NCBI RefSeq assembly: GCF_002355535.1
Contig: NZ_AP017457.1
Location: 1,426,001-1,490,000, forward strand
Direction: 5' to 3'
Length of the DNA stretch: 64,000 bases
DNA from: Aurantimicrobium minutum
GTDB taxonomy: Bacteria; Actinomycetota; Actinomycetes; Actinomycetales; Microbacteriaceae
Shown here in pieces: positions 37,059-47,134 of this stretch (its first letter is position 1; each line of letters begins with the position of its first letter). The notes beneath the pieces are model-generated. The model was not told the origin of the DNA and ran no database searches. It was given only the letters and a program-made list of their open reading frames with translations. The position numbers and the translations under genes were made by a program.

Positions 37059-38930
37059 ATGTCACGTGCAGTAGGCATTGACCTCGGAACCACCAACTCG
37101 GTTGTTTCCGTACTTGAAGGTGGAGAACCCACCGTTATCGCCAACGCTGAAGGATTCCGTACTACCCCCTCGGTAGTCGCTTTCACCAAGGATGGCGAAG
37201 TACTCGTTGGAGAGCCAGCAAAGCGCCAGGCAGTTACCAACGTGGACCGCACCATTGCTTCCGTCAAGCGTCACATCGGTACCGACTGGACCGTATCTAT
37301 TGACGACAAGAAGTACACCCCACAAGAAATCTCTGCCCGTATCCTGGGCAAGCTCAAGCGCGACGCAGAGACCTACCTCGGTGACACCGTCACCGACGCA
37401 GTTATCACTGTCCCCGCTTACTTCAACGACGCTGAGCGTCAGGCAACCAAGGATGCCGGTGAGATCGCAGGTCTGAACGTTCTGCGTATTATCAACGAGC
37501 CCACCGCAGCTGCTTTGGCCTACGGCCTCGACAAGGGTAAAGAAGACGAACTCATCCTCGTATTCGACCTCGGTGGTGGAACGTTCGACGTTTCCCTGCT
37601 CGAAGTGGGCAAGGACGACGACTTCTCAACCATCCAGGTTCGTGCAACCTCCGGTGACAACCGCCTCGGTGGTGACGACTGGGACCAGCGCATCGTGGAT
37701 CACCTGATCAAGAAGTTCAAGGAGACCACTGGTGTTGACGTGTCCAAGGACAAGATTGCACTCCAGCGCTTGAAGGAAGCTGCAGAGCAGGCAAAGAAGG
37801 AGCTGAGCTCATCCATGAGCACCAGCATCCAGCTGCCGTACCTCTCTCTGACCGAGAATGGCCCAGCCAACCTCGACGAGACCCTCACCCGTGCTCAGTT
37901 CGAAGCAATGACCGAAGACCTTATTGCTCGCACCAAGAAGCCATTCGAGGATGTCATCAAGGAAGCCGGCGTCAAGGTCAGCGACATTGCTCACGTTGTC
38001 CTCGTGGGTGGTTCGACCCGTATGCCTGCAGTGGCAGAACTGGTCAAGAGCCTCACTGGCGGCAAGGAAGCAAACAAGACCGTGAACCCTGACGAAGTTG
38101 TTGCCGTTGGTGCAGCACTGCAGGCAGGTGTTCTGCGTGGAGAGCGCAAGGATGTTCTGCTTATCGACGTCACCCCCCTCAGCCTCGGTATCGAGACCAA
38201 GGGTGGAATCATGACCAAGCTGATCGAGCGCAACACTGCGATCCCCACCAAGCGATCTGAAACCTTCACCACAGCTGATGACAACCAGCCTTCGGTATCC
38301 ATCCAGGTGTTCCAGGGTGAGCGTGAGTTCACTCGCGACAACAAGTCGCTCGGAAACTTCGAGTTGACCGGTATCGCACCAGCACCTCGTGGAGTTCCTC
38401 AGGTTGAGGTCACCTTCGACATCGACGCAAACGGTATCGTGCACGTGTCCGCTAAGGACAAGGGCACCGGTAAGGAGCAGTCGATGACGATTACCGGTGG
38501 ATCGTCTCTTCCCAAGGAAGACATCGAGCGTATGGTTCGCGAAGCTGAAGAGCACGCAGCTGAAGACAAGGCACGTCGCGAGTCTGCAGAGACACGCAAC
38601 GGTGCTGAGCAGATGGTCTACTCCATCGAGAAGCTGATCAAGGAGAACGAAGACAAACTCCCTGAAGACGTGAAGAACGAAGTTCAGGGCGATGTCGACG
38701 CACTCAAGACAGCGCTCGCCGGAGACGACGATGCCGCAGTAAAGACTGCATACGACAAGCTCGTCGAAAGCCAGGGCAAGCTCGGTGAAGCAATCTACGC
38801 TGCAGGTCAGGCAGAAGCTTCTGCGGAAAGTGCACCTGAAGGCGAAGCTGCTTCTGACGAAGATGTTGTCGACGCTGAAGTTGTCGAAGACGACGAGGCT
38901 GACGGATCGTCTGAGAAAGACGCTAAGTAA
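37059..38930 (+). CDS. dnaK: chaperone DnaK (Hsp70)
   Basis: DnaK binds unfolded proteins in an ATP-driven cycle with DnaJ and GrpE. The 623 residues start [20 protein letters not shown]; other signatures are [32 protein letters not shown] and the substrate-binding domain start [20 protein letters not shown]. The tail is acidic ([17 protein letters not shown]). The ATG at 37059 has GGAG about nine bases upstream. First gene of dnaK-grpE-dnaJ-hspR, controlled by HspR through two HAIR elements. Confidence 0.98.
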   Translation: MSRAVGIDLGTTNSVVSVLEGGEPTVIANAEGFRTTPSVVAFTKDGEVLVGEPAKRQAVTNVDRTIASVKRHIGTDWTVSIDDKKYTPQEISARILGKLKRDAETYLGDTVTDAVITVPAYFNDAERQATKDAGEIAGLNVLRIINEPTAAALAYGLDKGKEDELILVFDLGGGTFDVSLLEVGKDDDFSTIQVRATSGDNRLGGDDWDQRIVDHLIKKFKETTGVDVSKDKIALQRLKEAAEQAKKELSSSMSTSIQLPYLSLTENGPANLDETLTRAQFEAMTEDLIARTKKPFEDVIKEAGVKVSDIAHVVLVGGSTRMPAVAELVKSLTGGKEANKTVNPDEVVAVGAALQAGVLRGERKDVLLIDVTPLSLGIETKGGIMTKLIERNTAIPTKRSETFTTADDNQPSVSIQVFQGEREFTRDNKSLGNFELTGIAPAPRGVPQVEVTFDIDANGIVHVSAKDKGTGKEQSMTITGGSSLPKEDIERMVREAEEHAAEDKARRESAETRNGAEQMVYSIEKLIKENEDKLPEDVKNEVQGDVDALKTALAGDDDAAVKTAYDKLVESQGKLGEAIYAAGQAEASAESAPEGEAASDEDVVDAEVVEDDEADGSSEKDAK

Positions 38931-38932
38931 GA

Positions 38933-39556
38933 ATGTCTGACCAGAATTCGAACCCAGTAGAGGAGCCCCTGAACGGGGGCTCCTCCGCAGGGGACACCAG
39001 TGAGGTTGGCGAGAACGCCGGCTTTGCTGAAGACCCTGGATATGACGGACCTACTGAAGACGCTTCCTTTGAAGACGCTGATGTAGAAACCTCGCTGACA
39101 GATGCCGACCTTTCTTTCCTCGAGCAGGCAGAAAGTGATCTGGCAGCAGAGCGTTTGGCTGACCTTCAGCGCGTAACCGCTGAATACGCCAACTACCGCA
39201 AGCGCACCGAAGCAAACAGAGAAATTGAGCGCGAGCGCATCATCGGAGACACTGTGAAGATCCTTCTTCCTGTCCTCGATGACATCGACCGTGCAGAAAA
39301 GCACGGCGACCTGGCGGAGGGCTCTGCCCTCGCCGCCATCGCCGGCAAACTACGCGGTGCAACCGAGCGCCTCGGTCTTGTTGCCTATGGTGCAGCTGGT
39401 GACCTTTTTGATCCGAACCTGCACGAAGCGATTCTGCAGCAGCCTTCACCAGATGTCACAGCAGAAACTGTGTTGGATGTTGTGGAGACCGGGTACATGA
39501 TCGGCACCACACAGGTTCGCGCAGCAAAGGTTGTTGTTGCAGTTCCTGCAAACTAG
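38933..39556 (+). CDS. grpE: nucleotide exchange factor GrpE
   Basis: GrpE releases ADP from DnaK. The 207-residue protein has a disordered acidic first third, a long helix (DLQRVTAEYANYRKRTEANR) and the beta domain ending GYMIGTTQVRAAKVVVAVPA. It starts two bases after the dnaK stop. Family position and motifs are clear. Confidence 0.95.
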   Translation: MSDQNSNPVEEPLNGGSSAGDTSEVGENAGFAEDPGYDGPTEDASFEDADVETSLTDADLSFLEQAESDLAAERLADLQRVTAEYANYRKRTEANREIERERIIGDTVKILLPVLDDIDRAEKHGDLAEGSALAAIAGKLRGATERLGLVAYGAAGDLFDPNLHEAILQQPSPDVTAETVLDVVETGYMIGTTQVRAAKVVVAVPAN

Positions 39557-39588
39557 TATCCGAAACGACGTAAAGAAAGGAGGCGCAT

Positions 39589-40566
39589 ATGGCCAGTCAA
39601 GATTGGTTCGATAAAGACTTTTACAAAGTCCTCGGCGTCTCCAAAGACGCTTCGGAAGCTGAACTGAAGAAGGTCTATCGCAAGCTTGCTCGCGAATATC
39701 ACCCTGACTCCAATCAGGGAAACGCCAAGGCAGAAGCCAAGTTCAAGGAAATCTCTGAAGCCTACTCTGTGCTCTCCGATAAGGAGCAGCGTGCGGAGTA
39801 TGACCAGATTCGCGCCATGGGTTCCGGTGCACGCTTTAGTGCAGGCGGACCACAAGGCGGATTCGAGGATGCCTTCAGCGGTTTTGGCCGTGGCGGCCAG
39901 CAGTACACCTTCCAACAGGGAGGTGGCTTTGAAGATATCTTCGGCGGAATGTTTGGCGGCGGAGGTGGCCGATTCGGCCAGTCCTCCGGCGGTTTCCGTG
40001 GATTTGGTGGCCCGCAGAAGGGGCAAGACATTGTCTCCTCTGTCACTATCGATTTCTTCGAAGCATTCCACGGCGACACCATGAGCTTGCAGACCAGTGA
40101 GGGCCGAACCGTCAAGGTGAAAATCCCTGCCGGTGTTGCTGATGGACAGAAGATCCGTCTTCGCGGCAAGGGATATCCCAGCCCTGACGGTGGCGAAGCA
40201 GGAGACATTGTTCTCACCGTCAAGGTGAAGAAGCATCCTGTCTTCGAGCGTGACGGACTCAACATCAAAGTGAATGTTCCTGTCACCTTCACGGAGGCAG
40301 CGCTGGGGGCAACCATCGAGGTTCCCACCCCTGAGGGTGAGACCGTCAAGCTTAAAGTTGCTCCGGGCACCCCGAGTGGACGTTCACTGCGCGTTAAGGG
40401 TCGCGGCATTAAGACAGCCAAGGGAACAGGCGACCTCCTCGCTGTTGTTCAAATTGCTGTCCCGAGCCACCTCGATGACACTGCAAAAGAAGCCCTCGAA
40501 AAGTTCGCATCTGTTGCGCCAAGTGAGAACCCTCGCGCAGACTTGCTTGCAGAAGCAAAGCGATAA
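39589..40566 (+). CDS. dnaJ: DnaJ-type co-chaperone lacking the zinc finger
   Basis: The 325-residue protein has an N-terminal J domain (DFYKVLGVSKDASEAELKKV, REYHPDSNQGNAKAEAKFKE with the HPD motif), a Gly/Phe-rich segment (residues about 75-140) and C-terminal substrate-binding domains (GVADGQKIRLRGKGYPSPDG). None of the four CxxCxGxG repeats of type I DnaJ are present, so it is a type II (CbpA/DnaJB-like) protein. It stimulates DnaK ATP hydrolysis. It has GGAGG upstream of its ATG. Confidence 0.94.
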   Translation: MASQDWFDKDFYKVLGVSKDASEAELKKVYRKLAREYHPDSNQGNAKAEAKFKEISEAYSVLSDKEQRAEYDQIRAMGSGARFSAGGPQGGFEDAFSGFGRGGQQYTFQQGGGFEDIFGGMFGGGGGRFGQSSGGFRGFGGPQKGQDIVSSVTIDFFEAFHGDTMSLQTSEGRTVKVKIPAGVADGQKIRLRGKGYPSPDGGEAGDIVLTVKVKKHPVFERDGLNIKVNVPVTFTEAALGATIEVPTPEGETVKLKVAPGTPSGRSLRVKGRGIKTAKGTGDLLAVVQIAVPSHLDDTAKEALEKFASVAPSENPRADLLAEAKR

Positions 40567-40595
40567 GCAACACCTCTCAAGAGATAAGGAAAAGA

Positions 40596-41012
40596 ATGGA
40601 CGAGAACCAGCCCATCTTTACTATCTCGATGGCTGCAGAGCTTGCGGGAATGCACCCGCAGACCCTGCGGCAGTATGACCGCATCGGCCTGGTTCAACCA
40701 GGCCGAACAGCGGGTCAATCCAGACGCTATTCCATGCGTAACGTTGCTCAGCTTCGCGAAGTCGCCAGACTTAGCGCGGAAGGTCTCTCCCTAGAGGGCA
40801 TCCGTCGCGTTCTGGATTTAGAGAATCAAAATGACGCACTGCGTGCGCGAGTTCGAGAACTCGAAGCCGCCCTTGCGGACGCTCTGCTCAACCAGCCAGG
40901 CCGTCGCGTCTTCGCTGCAGGACCTGCAGGTGACGTGGAAAGCCTGCGGGCTGGAACTCGCGCTCGCCGCCGCACAGATGTTGTGGTTTGGCGTCCCTTC
41001 GGGCGTAACTAG
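40596..41012 (+). CDS. hspR: heat shock repressor HspR (MerR family)
   Basis: HspR represses dnaK and clpB by binding HAIR repeats, with DnaK as co-repressor. The 138-residue protein has a MerR-type winged helix: FTISMAAELAGMHPQTLRQYDRIGL with PGRTAGQSRRYSMRNVAQL, then a leucine-rich dimer helix (LENQNDALRARVRELEAAL) and an Arg-rich tail. It is the last gene of the dnaK operon, 29 bases after dnaJ, and matching operators are visible before dnaK and clpB. Confidence 0.95.
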   Translation: MDENQPIFTISMAAELAGMHPQTLRQYDRIGLVQPGRTAGQSRRYSMRNVAQLREVARLSAEGLSLEGIRRVLDLENQNDALRARVRELEAALADALLNQPGRRVFAAGPAGDVESLRAGTRARRRTDVVVWRPFGRN

Positions 41013-41116
41013 TCCTTCACAGTTCACATTTTCCAGAATTACTCACTGCCAGAGCGGTATCGCCTATCGCTCAATTGCCAGATGCGATTCTTATCAAAAC
41101 CAGTAACAATAGGGAT

Positions 41117-41344
41117 GTGATCTATTTGGATAACCCACAGGTATGGACTCTCATCGGAGTTTTCAGTGCAGCGATTTTTGCCCTTATTGGTGTTGTTTTT
41201 GCAAGTTTCAGGATGATTGGGACAGGGCTTCGCGCAGAAATGGCGAGCATGCGAAATGAACTTGGGGCTCGCATGGACGCCAGGTTTGATCACTTAGACC
41301 GTGATGTCCAGTTGCTCATGACTAAAGAATTTGGTGATCGCTGA
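41117..41344 (+). CDS. small membrane protein with C-terminal coiled coil
   Basis: About 75 residues: one hydrophobic helix (WTLIGVFSAAIFALIGVVFA) followed by a charged amphipathic segment (MRNELGARMDARFDHLDRDV) that looks like a coiled coil. Such short proteins are common in actinobacteria and have no assigned role. The GTG at 41117 or TTG at 41126 are the best starts (AGGG just upstream); an ATG-free extension to 41075 is less likely. Confidence 0.5.
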   Translation: MIYLDNPQVWTLIGVFSAAIFALIGVVFASFRMIGTGLRAEMASMRNELGARMDARFDHLDRDVQLLMTKEFGDR

Positions 41345-41359
41345 AGTTAGTCTTGTTCC

Positions 41360-41731
41360 ATGACTGACGCAGGAATCCAAACATTGCTCGATGATTACTT
41401 TGAGCTCATGCACTCGCAAGACATGTCCCTCTTTGACAAGGTCTTTCACAAAGACAGCAACCTCTACTCGTCTGAGAACGATGAGATCGTGATTCGTCCT
41501 CGCGATTTTTATCGCGAACAAATGGAAGCGCGTACCTCTCCACAAGATTTGGGCAATGTCCGTCGTGACAAGGTCCTCCTCGTCGACCAGATTTCACCAG
41601 AGGTTGCACTCGCAAAAGTCCAGCTCGAGATGTTCGGCGGAGTAATGCAGGACTATCTCAGCTTGCTTCGTGTTGATGGTTCCTGGTTTGTTATCTCCAA
41701 GTTGTACAAGCAGGTTGGCAAGTCCGAATAG
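41360..41731 (+). CDS. NTF2-like (putative lumazine-binding / SnoaL-type) protein
   Basis: A 123-residue protein with the features of the NTF2-like cone fold: an initial helix (IQTLLDDYFELMHSQDMSLF), then FHKDSNLYSSENDEIVIRP, and alternate strands ending DYLSLLRVDGSWFVISKLYK. The last motif (LLRVDGxWxIxxK) is shared with the putative lumazine-binding PF12893 group. No substrate can be named. Confidence 0.7.
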   Translation: MTDAGIQTLLDDYFELMHSQDMSLFDKVFHKDSNLYSSENDEIVIRPRDFYREQMEARTSPQDLGNVRRDKVLLVDQISPEVALAKVQLEMFGGVMQDYLSLLRVDGSWFVISKLYKQVGKSE

Positions 41732-41740
41732 TCTCAAAGG

Positions 41741-42901
41741 GTGAGTTCATTTCCTTTCGAATCCCTCAGGCGTTGGCCTGATCTGGAGTCCCCCGAACTC
41801 GTTGCCGTTGATGCAGCCGACCGTCTCCTGTTAACTGAACTTCAGCGCGCTGTTGAGATTGATCCAACCCTGCTTGCAAGCCCGCTATCCATCATCGGAG
41901 ACACTCACGGAGCATTGACATTAGGCGCCCTAGCTGAGGCTGGGTTTACTGAGGTTCTTGTTCACCAAGATGCTCGTTCAGGTGAACTAGCGTTGGTGAA
42001 TAACGCGCAGGAACTTTCGGATTTCTTTCCGCCTTCATCAACCTTTCAAAATCTTCAACTATCTCGTGAGCTGGTTGTTTCCTCGAGGATTGTTGTGTTG
42101 CGTTTACCGCGCTCGCTGGAGCAATTAGAGCAATGGGCGGCACTAATTGCGGCCCACTCCGCTGACGATGTTCTCGTGTTGGCCGGCGGCCGCATCAAAC
42201 ACATGACCCTGAGCATGAATGAGACCTTGGGGAAGTTTTTCACTCAGGTTGAAGCAAGTCTTGCAGAGCAAAAGTCACGTGTCATTCGCGCACGTGGACC
42301 AAAGAAACAAGCAGCACTCGATGCCCTCACCTCATGGCCCAAGAGTGAATACCACGCGGATGTTGATCTGATGGTGTGTGCTCAAGGTGGTGCTTTTGCA
42401 GGAATCTCTATCGACATAGGCACCTACGACCTGCTTGCGGTGTTAGACAGAGTTTCGGGTCAGCAGGGTATGCGCATTATTGACTTTGGTTGTGGAACGG
42501 GTGTTCTCGCTGCCCAGATATCAAAGCTTCGACCAACAGCGACAGTGATCGCCAGCGATCAGTCCGCCGCCGCTGTCGAATCAGCGAAAGCAACTATGGA
42601 GGCAAACAACCTCAGTGATCGCGTCACTGTGGTACGTGACGACGGACTGTCTTCACAAGAAGACAGATCAGCCGACCTCATTCTGTTCAACCCTCCTTTT
42701 CATTCAGGCGCTGCCGTTCATGCGGGCACGAGCTTGAGGCTTTTTGCCGAGGCAGGAAGAGTTCTCAAACCGGGTGGGGAATTGTGGGTGGTGGCTAATC
42801 GTCACCTGAGTTACAAGCCCGCATTGCGCAAACTTGTAGGAGAAACTCGTGAGGTTCGCAGGACTCCAAAGTTCACGGTGACTAAATCAGTCAAACTGTA
42901 A
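41741..42901 (+). CDS. class I SAM-dependent methyltransferase (RsmC/RlmG-like)
   Basis: The 386-residue protein has an N-terminal domain of about 200 residues and a C-terminal methyltransferase domain with IIDFGCGTGVLAAQISKLRP, an acidic VRDDGLSSQEDRSADLILF and the catalytic motif FNPPFHSGAAVHAGTSLRLF. The NPPFH motif and two-domain architecture are those of rRNA guanine-N2 methyltransferases RsmC and RlmG. Which 16S or 23S position is modified is not determinable. A GTG start follows the preceding gene by nine bases. Confidence 0.8.
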   Translation: MSSFPFESLRRWPDLESPELVAVDAADRLLLTELQRAVEIDPTLLASPLSIIGDTHGALTLGALAEAGFTEVLVHQDARSGELALVNNAQELSDFFPPSSTFQNLQLSRELVVSSRIVVLRLPRSLEQLEQWAALIAAHSADDVLVLAGGRIKHMTLSMNETLGKFFTQVEASLAEQKSRVIRARGPKKQAALDALTSWPKSEYHADVDLMVCAQGGAFAGISIDIGTYDLLAVLDRVSGQQGMRIIDFGCGTGVLAAQISKLRPTATVIASDQSAAAVESAKATMEANNLSDRVTVVRDDGLSSQEDRSADLILFNPPFHSGAAVHAGTSLRLFAEAGRVLKPGGELWVVANRHLSYKPALRKLVGETREVRRTPKFTVTKSVKL

Positions 42902-43020
42902 ATCAGCGCCCAACCGCCCGGTTGACTTAGTTTGTACCATGTGTTGTACTTGGTAAAGGTTGGGGGAATCGGCCTGTAACCCTTTTGTTTACTGGGCTGT
43001 ACCCCTTTTGGGGGATAAAG

Positions 43021-46000
43021 ATGATTGACAAAATTCGCGAACTTCAGGGATTTGACTCTTTTGCGCTGAGAGACCAAAACAAGAAGCAGAAACTTAAGAG
43101 CTTCTTTTCAACAATCGTCTCTCTTGCGCTTGTCAGCGCGACACTTGTTTTTTCCCCGTCCCTTGCGTCTGCTGCGAATAACGCCTCAATATCAGGCGCA
43201 TTTGAGGGTGTACCCGCAAATACGTCAGTGACTGTTGATTACTACCTTTCAAATAATTTTCAACAACCAGTTACCGGAACTGTCACTTCTACTTCTGGAA
43301 CCTTCACGATTCCTGGATTGAATGCGGCTACCTATGGAAGTCTCACTGCGACCGCAGTTGTTGGAAACCTCAATTACAAAAGTGCAACAGTCTCCCTAAA
43401 CCAAGGCCTCGCAGATGGTGAAACACTGTCGGGTATAGATCTGGTTTTAGAGCCCCTTTACGTAGTGACAGGAACTCTAACGAATGTTCCACAAAATGCA
43501 ACTTCTGCATCCGTGCAATTTTCTAGCAATGAAAGCGGCTACCCGCAAGTCAGCTCGGCGACAGTTAATCTTGGGACTGGCCCAAACTTAGGCACAGCTA
43601 CATTTAGCTTCAACGGCGGTTTACCTGTAGGAACCTATTTCTTGGAAGCTTCGGCGTTTGTACCGGGGGAACAACAGTGGCAAACAGTAAAAATCGCAGG
43701 CGGTCTTGCTGAAGTCACTACCTCTTCTAACACCCCACCGGTGAATATTCCACTTGATCCAAAAGGAAGTGTTTCGGGCACAATTTCAGGAATTCCATCA
43801 GGAATTAACAATGTAAACATTAGTGTTTACAGTCAAAACGCCCTCACAACATCGGCTTATTCAAACGTCACTATTCCTAGCGGACAGTCAAGCGCCAACT
43901 TCTTAATTCCTGTATTGGCAGAGGGTGACTACCAATATTATGTCTCCGGTGGGAACAACGAAATACGCGCTGAGGGCCAATTCTCCTTGAGTACAAATCA
44001 AAATCTAAGTGGCCTAAATATCCAAGTCACCTCTATTTCAAACAATCTTTCTATTACAGGTCGAATTTTAGATTCCACAGGACAAGCTAACGAGGGTGTT
44101 GATATCAACGCTTACGGTAATGGTCAAGCAACGTCTGGAAGCGGCGGATTATTTGAAATTAATGGCCTAACTTCTCCAACGATTTCTGGCTTCAACTTCT
44201 CAAAGAACTCAGTTGCCAGCTATAACTCAAGAAGCTTTTCCACGTCTTTAACGGGGTCAATGTGGATATACCCACAAATAGATGTTGCATCTAATCAATT
44301 TCAAGAAGTTGTTTTTTCCAGCGGTACTGGAATTCTTCAGGGAAGAGTTACAGAGGTTGTCAACGGAGTTCTTACAGGTATTTCCGGAGTCAAAGTTACC
44401 GGCAGTGCTTATTTACAAAGAGGATCAATTGAAGCTTGGGTAAACACTGATGCCCAGGGGTATTATGCTCTTTCGGGTCTTCCCTTAAACGCAGGATCTA
44501 TAAGGGTCAAACTAACCAAACCAGGGTATGTGTCTGTTTCTGGAAGCTACTCACTGCGTGAAAACAATTCACCCAGAACCAAGCCCTTCAGTCTTGAAAG
44601 AACTGCTGCAAGTTCAGGCGCCATCTCTGGAACTGTTTATGATTCATTCACGAATGCCCCATTACGTGGAGCCAATGTATACATCTATGGCCCCGATTTC
44701 AACGCCAACGTAACCACAGATGCAGCCGGAAAGTACAAGTTCAAAAATGTTCCTAATGGCGAGTATTCACTTGGTGTTTCGAAGTGGGCGCAACGGGTGC
44801 AGTATCGATACTCAAATCAGCGAGTTACTGTTTCAGGCGCTTCTGTAACTGTTCCCCAGGTCAATTTGGATCGGTTCAGCACAGGTTCAGGCCGCGTGGA
44901 AGGTGTGGTAATTGACCAAACCACTGGCAGGACTGTTGGTGGAGCAAACGTAAGTTTGTACTCACCGGGCGGAATGGGTAAATCCACCAAAGCTAACGCA
45001 CGAGGAGAATGGGCCATTTCAGGTCTTGCTGACGGCAGTTACTCGGTAAATATTAGCCCTCAATCTAGTTCAACGTACGAATGGCGTGAATTCGACCAGC
45101 TTGTTATTGATCAAGGTGCAACAGTTCAGCGAACTGACTACCTTCGCTCAATTGTGCAGGGAACTTCTTCATTGACCGGTGTTATCAGAAATTCACTAAC
45201 TTATGAGCCCATCGTGGGGGCAAAAGTTACTGTTTCTCGAAACCAGGGCGGCTTTGAAGATAAAGATGCAGTAACAGACTCTTCAGGTCGTTATCGAATC
45301 TCCAATCTCCCATCGGGCGCGTACATGATTCGAGCCGAGGCAACCGGATTTGAGATTGCAGCACAAACCAACGTTTCAAACTTCGGAGCAGGAATGGGTT
45401 ATGGCGGACCCGCAAGTCTTGGTTCAGTCGACCTTGATGAGGGCGAAGCTGGCTATTTCAATGGAAGAATGACCCCGGCTCCAGAAGGTCAAGCCACTAT
45501 CTCGGGCATTGTAAAAACCTCCACTGATCAAGTTGTTGAGGGGGCTTATATCTATGCGATTAGTCCCACAACGGGAGCTTATTTAGGGTCTGCCCAGAGC
45601 GATGAAAACGGATTCTACGAACTGCAACAAATCCCTTCGGGTCAGGTTCAAATTAACGTTTCTTCGCCATCAATGTATGGAAATGGATCACAAAAGTTCG
45701 CCGAAACAAGATCGAACACAAACGTGTCCAGTGGTCAACAACTTACGCTTGACGTTATAGTGCAAGCCGCGGGATTGATAACAGGAACTGTTTTGACAAC
45801 AAACGACACCGTTCCTGAGTGCGCTTCAGTTATTGCAATTGAGCGAAAATCAGATGGATCATTAGGCAACGCGGTTGGCTGGGCATCTGTCGACCCAAAC
45901 ACTGGCGCATACAAGATGGACTATCTTGCCGCTGGTAACTACTTCGTTTCTGTGAAGCAAGAATGCTGGCAAGATGCACCTAAGTTTGTCTTTGGAGACA

Positions 46001-47031
46001 AATTTTGGAGCTCAACTTCAACTAATGGAAGCGATTCCCCGAGCAGTTATGTAACTGTGGCTGCAGGAGCAACGCGTAATTCGACGGATGTAGTTGTTTC
46101 AGAGGGAAGCATTCTCAAGGGGCAAGTTAAAATTCAGACAGCAACTGGTGTAACTGGCCTTCCAACTGGAAAAAATCTTCAAATCAATGTTTACAGACAA
46201 TCTGGTGGCACATACAAACTCCTTCCACAATTTTATGGGTGGGTTTCAGCACGAGAAGCTGGAAAATACGAACTCAGCGGTTTAGCGCCAGGAAATTACA
46301 AACTTGAGTTCGTTGATACGTGGCAAGGAAACAGAGGTCTGCAAACAGCTTTTAGTGGAGGAGCTTCAACGCTTACTACTGCTTCAGTAATCACGCTCTC
46401 AGCAGGACAAAAATCACTCAATAATGATGTGATTATGAGCGTTAGACAGCCTATTGCAGATCCGGAAGCTGTTTCTACGAGCAGTCTTACGACTGCTATG
46501 CAAGATCAAGTTTCAGCGCCTGACTTGGTAAGCGCAAATCAAGTAATCACTGTTGACGTTGGTCAGGACATGGCCGGCGAATGGGTTTCAGTTTGGGCGC
46601 ATTCAACTCCAACGTCACTTGGTGACTGGGTTCAAGTTGGGGTTGATGGAACTGTCAGAGCGACCGTTTCAGAAGCACTCCCTGTTGGTCAGCACAGAAT
46701 TGTTGTACAAGACATTGACAATAAGGTTGTGGGTTGGACAGGAACAACTGTTGCTGCCTCTGTTCAAGGCTCTCCATCTACTGGTGGCCTTGCTCGCAAA
46801 TCAGTATCCTCGGTGAGCAACATCGGAACAGCAGCTCCAGGGTTGGAATCACCTGTTTTGGTTTCGCCAAAGCGGCCCACAAACACTAAGAGTTCTGTCG
46901 GACAAGAAGCTGAGTCTTCTGAACTGCTTCAATCTGACCAACCTAATCTGTGGATATTCGGCGGGCTTGCCGCACTGCTAGCTGCAGGCTTAGCCGGCGG
47001 AGTCTGGCTCATTCGTTCAAGAAAGAGCTAA
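43021..47031 (+). CDS. large secreted protein with repeated carboxypeptidase-regulatory-like domains and C-terminal anchor
   Basis: The 1336-residue protein starts with a long basic n-region and hydrophobic core (FFSTIVSLALVSATLVFSPS) with cleavage near SLASAANN. The exported part holds at least eight beta-sandwich modules of the CarboxypepD_reg/transthyretin-like type, each marked by (I/L)xGxVxD followed by GAxVxxYxPxG and a DxxGxYxFxxLPxGxYxL end; examples start at ISGTVYDSFTNAPLRGANVY and VEGVVIDQTTGRTVGGANVS. A single membrane helix (LWIFGGLAALLAAGLAGGVW) and RSRKS end the protein; no LPxTG/LAxTG motif precedes it. GC content is visibly lower than in neighbours. Adhesion or glycan-binding is a guess; no function is shown. 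Confidence 0.85.
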   Translation: MIDKIRELQGFDSFALRDQNKKQKLKSFFSTIVSLALVSATLVFSPSLASAANNASISGAFEGVPANTSVTVDYYLSNNFQQPVTGTVTSTSGTFTIPGLNAATYGSLTATAVVGNLNYKSATVSLNQGLADGETLSGIDLVLEPLYVVTGTLTNVPQNATSASVQFSSNESGYPQVSSATVNLGTGPNLGTATFSFNGGLPVGTYFLEASAFVPGEQQWQTVKIAGGLAEVTTSSNTPPVNIPLDPKGSVSGTISGIPSGINNVNISVYSQNALTTSAYSNVTIPSGQSSANFLIPVLAEGDYQYYVSGGNNEIRAEGQFSLSTNQNLSGLNIQVTSISNNLSITGRILDSTGQANEGVDINAYGNGQATSGSGGLFEINGLTSPTISGFNFSKNSVASYNSRSFSTSLTGSMWIYPQIDVASNQFQEVVFSSGTGILQGRVTEVVNGVLTGISGVKVTGSAYLQRGSIEAWVNTDAQGYYALSGLPLNAGSIRVKLTKPGYVSVSGSYSLRENNSPRTKPFSLERTAASSGAISGTVYDSFTNAPLRGANVYIYGPDFNANVTTDAAGKYKFKNVPNGEYSLGVSKWAQRVQYRYSNQRVTVSGASVTVPQVNLDRFSTGSGRVEGVVIDQTTGRTVGGANVSLYSPGGMGKSTKANARGEWAISGLADGSYSVNISPQSSSTYEWREFDQLVIDQGATVQRTDYLRSIVQGTSSLTGVIRNSLTYEPIVGAKVTVSRNQGGFEDKDAVTDSSGRYRISNLPSGAYMIRAEATGFEIAAQTNVSNFGAGMGYGGPASLGSVDLDEGEAGYFNGRMTPAPEGQATISGIVKTSTDQVVEGAYIYAISPTTGAYLGSAQSDENGFYELQQIPSGQVQINVSSPSMYGNGSQKFAETRSNTNVSSGQQLTLDVIVQAAGLITGTVLTTNDTVPECASVIAIERKSDGSLGNAVGWASVDPNTGAYKMDYLAAGNYFVSVKQECWQDAPKFVFGDKFWSSTSTNGSDSPSSYVTVAAGATRNSTDVVVSEGSILKGQVKIQTATGVTGLPTGKNLQINVYRQSGGTYKLLPQFYGWVSAREAGKYELSGLAPGNYKLEFVDTWQGNRGLQTAFSGGASTLTTASVITLSAGQKSLNNDVIMSVRQPIADPEAVSTSSLTTAMQDQVSAPDLVSANQVITVDVGQDMAGEWVSVWAHSTPTSLGDWVQVGVDGTVRATVSEALPVGQHRIVVQDIDNKVVGWTGTTVAASVQGSPSTGGLARKSVSSVSNIGTAAPGLESPVLVSPKRPTNTKSSVGQEAESSELLQSDQPNLWIFGGLAALLAAGLAGGVWLIRSRKS

Positions 47032-47046
47032 CCTAACTCAACCGAT

Positions 47047-47083
47047 AAACCAGGCCCGGCTATTGCCAGGCCTGGTTTGATTT
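47047..47083 (+). terminator. terminator after the large secreted protein gene
   Basis: AAACCAGGC (47047-47055) pairs with GCCTGGTTT (47070-47078), and GATTTTC follows. The 14-base loop can extend the stem. Confidence 0.75.
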
Positions 47084-47134
47084 TCAGCTTTCTTTCAGCT
47101 TCAGGCCTAGAGAAAATAGGGCCAGGAGAGTAAA

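Noticed and set aside
37809-38555. 248-codon open frame on the minus strand inside dnaK
   Set aside because: It is the antisense shadow of a strongly conserved GC-biased gene, has no ribosome site, and no family resemblance.
39830-40010. Gly-rich repetitive DNA that might look like a CRISPR or tandem repeat
   Set aside because: It encodes the Gly/Phe-rich linker of DnaJ; units are not regular in length and there are no spacers.
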